A stretch of 64,000 nucleotides of DNA, from assembly GCA_963817635.1 (NCBI GenBank), contig CAWFPR010000024.1, positions 317,555 through 381,554 on the forward strand, given 5' to 3'. The notes beneath the pieces are model-generated. The model did not search any database. It saw only the letters and a program-made list of their open reading frames with translations, and had not been told where the DNA came from. Shown one piece after another: positions 60,405-64,000 of the stretch. How positions within the stretch are numbered: the stretch's first letter is position 1; the number at the start of each line of letters is the position of its first letter. Position numbers and translations under genes: made by a program. The stretch comes from CAWFPR01 sp963817635. GTDB taxonomy: Bacteria; Acidobacteriota; Vicinamibacteria; Vicinamibacterales; 2-12-FULL-66-21.

Positions 60405-61034
60405 ATGAAGGTAGGGATTGTCGGCGCGGGCATGATTGGGGCGACGGCGGCGCGCGGGCTTGTTGGAGCCGGGCACGAGGTGGCAGTGAGCAACTCACGG
60501 GGCCCCGGGTCGCTCGCGGCTCTGGTGAGCGAACTTGGGCCCCGGGCACACGCGATGACTGTGGCCGACGCGGCACGTTGGGGCGACGTCGTGCTGCTCG
60601 CGGTTCCGTGGCGCACGCCGGAGGCCCTGCCGCCGCCGGATGCGGTCGCGGGCAAGATCGTGATTGACGCGATGAATCCGTATGGGCCCGACGGGAACGT
60701 CCTCGATCTCGGCGCCACGACGTCCTCGGAGGAGACCCGCCGGCGGCTGCCCGTGGCGCGCCTCGTCAAGGCGTTCAACACGATCTGGTTCACGCATCTC
60801 GCCGAATGCGCGCGTCCCGATCTCCCGCCAGACGATCGGCACGCCATCTTCGTGGCCGGCGACGACGAACTCGCCAAGCGCGTCGTGATGAACCTGATCG
60901 ACGATATCGGCTTCGGCGCCGTGGACACCGGATCGCTCGCCGCGGGCGGGCGCCGCCAGCAGCCGGGTACGGACCTCTACAACAAGATCATGACTGTGAG
61001 GGAAGCGCGGAAGCAGGCCGGCACGCCGCGCTGA
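60405..61034 (+). CDS. NADPH-dependent F420 reductase-like oxidoreductase
   Basis: The product is 209 residues from ATG 60405, with GTG codons at 60399 and 60402 before it. N-terminal MKVGIVGAGMIGATAARGLV is a Rossmann motif, followed by VVLLAVPWRTPEALPP, KIVIDAMNPYG and LVKAFNTIWFTHLAE, the pattern of short NADP oxidoreductase/F420-dependent reductases. Whether the partner is F420 or another flavin-like cofactor cannot be told. Confidence 0.82.
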   Translation: MKVGIVGAGMIGATAARGLVGAGHEVAVSNSRGPGSLAALVSELGPRAHAMTVADAARWGDVVLLAVPWRTPEALPPPDAVAGKIVIDAMNPYGPDGNVLDLGATTSSEETRRRLPVARLVKAFNTIWFTHLAECARPDLPPDDRHAIFVAGDDELAKRVVMNLIDDIGFGAVDTGSLAAGGRRQQPGTDLYNKIMTVREARKQAGTPR

Positions 61035-61071
61035 GACCGCCGCTGGAACTCTGCCGTCCGTCCGGTATCTA

Positions 61072-61416
61072 ATGCAGGCAATGGACGGCCTGCTGCGGGA
61101 TCTGCGGTTTGCGATCCGTTCGCTGCTCAGGGCGCCAGTGCTCTGCGTCACGGCGGTGCTGACGCTCGCCGTGGGCACCGGGCTCGCGACCGGCGTCTTT
61201 GCCGTGGCCTACGGCGCCCTGCTGCGTTCCCTGCCCTTTGCCGATCCCGACCGGCTCGTCGTCGTCAACATCCACGGGGCGGACGATCGCGACGTCGGCG
61301 TTCGGCTGGCGGAGTTCGAAGAGTGGCGCACCCGCCTGCGCACGTTCGAACGCCTCGCCGCGAGTGCGACCGCCCACTACCTGGCTCTCGCCAAACCACC
61401 GCATAAGCGAAAATAA
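61072..61416 (+). pseudogene. Truncated ADOP-family permease (N-terminal 110 residues only)
   Basis: MDGLLRDLRFAIRSLLRAPV, membrane segment 1 and ALLRSLPFADPDRLVVVNIHG are the standard N-terminus of an ADOP permease, which normally runs to about 800 residues. Coding similarity ends near 61395 (HYLALAK); then a stop codon and AT-richer sequence follow. A second ATG at 61081 is the more usual start. Either a real deletion/insertion or an assembly join cut the gene. Confidence 0.78.
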
Positions 61417-61539
61417 CGAGCTAAGACGACGAAATACGTAAAGGGGCGCATGTTTGGGGGCAATCACGCCGTTCTTACGGCGAGCCTCGGGAACGATCCC
61501 GGGCTCACCAACAATCGGCGACAAGCTGACGGGACCTAG
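61395..61539. other. Junction and spacer between the truncated ADOP gene and the IPT/TIG protein
   Basis: From about 61395 the sequence changes to AT-richer DNA with scattered stops (CGAAAATAACGAGC...) and then a short GC-rich leader before ATG 61540. No terminal repeats or transposase were recognised. A hairpin GAACGATCCCGGGCTC-like stretch near 61492 is weak. Confidence 0.6.
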
Positions 61540-64000
61540 ATGAAGCGAGCGCAGCTGGGGCGTGGCGAGCGTCAACGCCGCACCGCGAGCCCGTTGCGAC
61601 GAGTGGTCGCAACGATCGCGCTGACTTTGGCTGCGCTCATCGCCATCGTCGCGCAGGCACAGGCGGCCACGTTCACGGTCGGCTCGACGGCCGACACCGG
61701 CGGCTGCGCCAAGCCGCCGACCGGTACGACCTGCACGTTGCGCCAGCTCGTCAACTCAGTGCCGGCGGGCAGCACGATCTCCGTTCCCGCCGGCACCTAC
61801 ACACTGACGGCCGGCGAGCTGCTGATCGACCAGAACATGACGATCACCGGCGCCGGCGCGCGGACGACAACCGTGGAGCAGAACCCGCCCGCTGGAACGC
61901 CGGTCGCCCGAGTGTTTGACATCCAGCCAGACCCTGCGAGCGGCGTCGCGCCGACCGTGACGATCTCGGGGCTCGAGATCCTCTTCGGCAAGACCACGTC
62001 AGGCTCGACGAACGGCAACATCGGCGGGAACGTCCTAAACGAGGGGACGCTCACGCTCAGCGAGGACGACATCGTCCTCGGCGAGACCACCGGCGGCGAA
62101 GGAGCCGCAGGCGCAAACGTGGGCGGGACGCTGACAATCACGCACTCGCTGCTCGAGGACAACCTCAGCTTCGCCTCCAGTGGCAGTGGCGGTATCTCCG
62201 GGGGCATCGCCAACGTCGCCAGTGGGGCGACGACGGCGACGGTGACGGTCAACAACTCCACCCTCGCCGGCAACACCGCCGCAGGTGGGGCCGGCGGGAT
62301 CGGAAGCCGATGCGTCCGGTGCACCACCACCAGCACCGTGACAGTCGTCGACTCGACGATCTTCAATAACGACGGCGGCACGGCGACGACTAACGCCGGG
62401 GGCCTGATCGCCGGCACCGGCAGCAGCATCTCCGTCGAGAACTCGATCGTCGCATCGAACACTGTCGGCAGCGGAGCCACCGCATCGAATTGCGCAGGTT
62501 CGATCACATCGCTGGGCCACAACATCGAGACGTCGACCGATTGCGGCTTCAAATCCACGGGCGACCTGCAGAAGACCGACCCCCAGTTCCTGTTCTCTGG
62601 GGTCACAGACCTGGGCGGGAACACGGACACGCTTCCGTTGTCGGCCAGTAGCCCGGCGGTGGACGCAATCCCGACCAGCGCCTCCAATTGCACGAAGACC
62701 ACCGATCAGCGAGACATCAGTCGACCACAGGGGTCCAGCTGCGACATCGGCGCGTATGAGCTGATCGAGCCCATCGAGGGCGCGCAGTTCTCGGAGGTGG
62801 TCGGGAGCATCGACAACACCTCGGCGACGATCGACTGGGGCGACGGCACCGCCCAGTCGAACGGCTCGGTCGACCCAACGACGCGTGAGGTCACCGGGAC
62901 CCACACCTACGCCGAGGCGGGCATCTATCACGGGACACTGCACTGGCTCAACAGCGACGGGAATCCGTCGACGCGAGCGTTCGACGTGAAGGTCACCGAC
63001 GCAGCCCTGAGCGCGACCGGGACGCCCTTCAGCGCGACCCAGGGGACATCGTTCAACGGCACAGTTGCGACGTTCACCGACGCCAACCCGCTGTCTCAGG
63101 CCTCGGACTTTACGGCCACGATCGCTTGGGGAGACGCCGAACCGGCGCGACGGCAGGGACCGTGGCGACCAACGCGGGCGGCGGCTTCAAGGTCACCGGC
63201 ACGCACACGTACTCCAAGACCGGCTCGTTCACGACCACAATCACGATCAACGACGTCGGCGGCTCGACCGCGAGTGCGACCGGCACGGCGACGGTGAGCC
63301 CGCCGCGGCCGGTCGTCACGAGCGTCAGCCCATCCGCGGGGCCGACGGCGGGCGGCACCAGCGTCACGATCACCGGCACGAACCTCGGCAGCGCGACCGC
63401 GGTCAAGTTCGGGGCCAACGCCGCGACGGTCACTACGAACACCGCGACCCAGATCGCGGCGACAAACCCAGCCGGCTCGGCCGGGACAGTCGACGTCACG
63501 GTCACCAACGCCGGTGGTACGAGCGCAACGAGCGCCAACGACCAGTTCGCATACGCCGCCGTGCCGACCGTCACCAGCGTCAGCCCGAGCGCCGGGCCCA
63601 CCGCCGGCGGCACACGTCACGATCACGGGTACGGCGTTCACGAACGCAAGCGCCGTGACGTTCGGGACAACAGGAGTACGACGAGCTTCACGGTCGACAG
63701 CTCCACCTCCATCACCGCCACCGCACCGGCAGGCTCGGCTGGCACCATCGACGTCACCGTTACAACTCCCGGCGGCACCAGCGCAACCAGCGCTAACGAC
63801 CGCTACACCTACGCTGCCGGCGCCGACCGTCACAGCGTGAGTCCAAGCGCGGGTCCGACCGGCGGCGGCACGAGCGTCACGATCACCGGCACGAACCTCA
63901 GCCTCGCCAGCGCGGTCAAGTTCGGTGCGACCACCGCGAGCGGCGTCACGGTCAACAGCGCCACCTCGATCACAGCGACGGCGCCCGCCGAGACCGCCGG
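61540..64000 (+). CDS. Secreted surface protein with beta-helix region and IPT/TIG repeats (3' end outside window, several frameshifts)
   Basis: A signal peptide (about residues 25-43, ALIAIVAQAQA) precedes a right-handed beta-helix-like region with many N-rich turns (NNSTLAGNTAAGGAGG, VVDSTIFNNDGG) and a PKD-like unit (AGIYHGTLHWLNSDGN). From 63309 IPT/TIG repeats follow (VTSVSPSAGPTAGGTSVTITG). Frame changes occur near 63135 (net -1/+2), 63611 (a two-base loss compared with the sister repeat), 63680 and 63830, so the end cannot be read as one frame. Such proteins are typical of Actinobacteria; likely an adhesin or cell-surface polymer-binding protein. Confidence 0.72.
63309..64000 (+). repeat. 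IPT/TIG domain repeats of about 265 bp
   Basis: Near-identical coding units start at about 63309, 63571 and 63838, each opening with (V/T)VTSVSPSAGPT(A/G)GGT. DNA identity between units is high, which makes this zone prone to collapse or misjoining in assembly. Confidence 0.75.

Overview
High-GC (roughly two thirds G+C) chromosomal DNA from a diderm bacterium. TamB, an Omp85 protein, a SurA-like chaperone, PadR-controlled duplicated ADOP permeases and BshA/BshB1 homologues together point to Acidobacteriota, probably a Vicinamibacteria-like lineage. This is inference from gene content, with no marker gene to confirm it. From about 61.4 kb onward the character changes: an ADOP gene stops abruptly and is followed by an IPT/TIG-repeat surface protein of the kind common in Actinobacteria, so that end may be a chimeric join or a foreign insert.

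Layout. 1-6.7 kb: outer-membrane biogenesis (tamB 3' part, Omp85, SurA-like). 6.7-21.0 kb, minus strand: a translationally coupled block of ten genes (four GT4-type glycosyltransferases, one methyltransferase, one GT39 and four GT-C-like membrane proteins) that looks like a surface glycan or glycolipid pathway. 21.2-26.3 kb: a CPBP protease, then an NtrC-type regulator, its sensor kinase and a Pro-rich lipoprotein. 26.3-29.6 kb: class II (cobalamin-dependent) ribonucleotide reductase with a readable control region: paired NrdR boxes, a sigma-70 promoter, a structured leader and a strong downstream terminator. 29.6-30.8 kb: a BglII/BstYI-family endonuclease overlapping an MT-A70 methyltransferase. 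30.9-36.1 kb: J-domain protein, ADOP permease with PadR, and a decayed nucleotidyltransferase pair. 36.3-45.7 kb: secreted M14 peptidase, SEC-C/pRiA4b protein, TPR protein, PssA and a PQQ-type propeller. 45.8-48.9 kb: BshB1, BshA, an SRPBCC protein and an exported methyltransferase. 48.9-53.7 kb, minus strand: six-hairpin glycosidase, SSS symporter and cyclase-family hydrolase. 53.8-56.9 kb: a Ser/Thr kinase fused to a BRCT domain, a THUMP RNA methyltransferase and a Yip1 protein. 57.1-61.4 kb: M24 peptidase, minisatellite, three small enzymes and a truncated ADOP gene. 61.5-64 kb: IPT/TIG repeat protein, running off the window.

Frameshifts. At least 23 genes-with-one-product breaks are explained by exactly one excess base, and two more by a net -1/+2. 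They lie at 3-11 kb and 26.8-48.5 kb and hit housekeeping genes (BamA-like, NrdJ, PssA). I treat these genes as intact genes carrying consensus errors unless stated otherwise. Coordinates are therefore given for the whole gene, with the breaks described in each entry.
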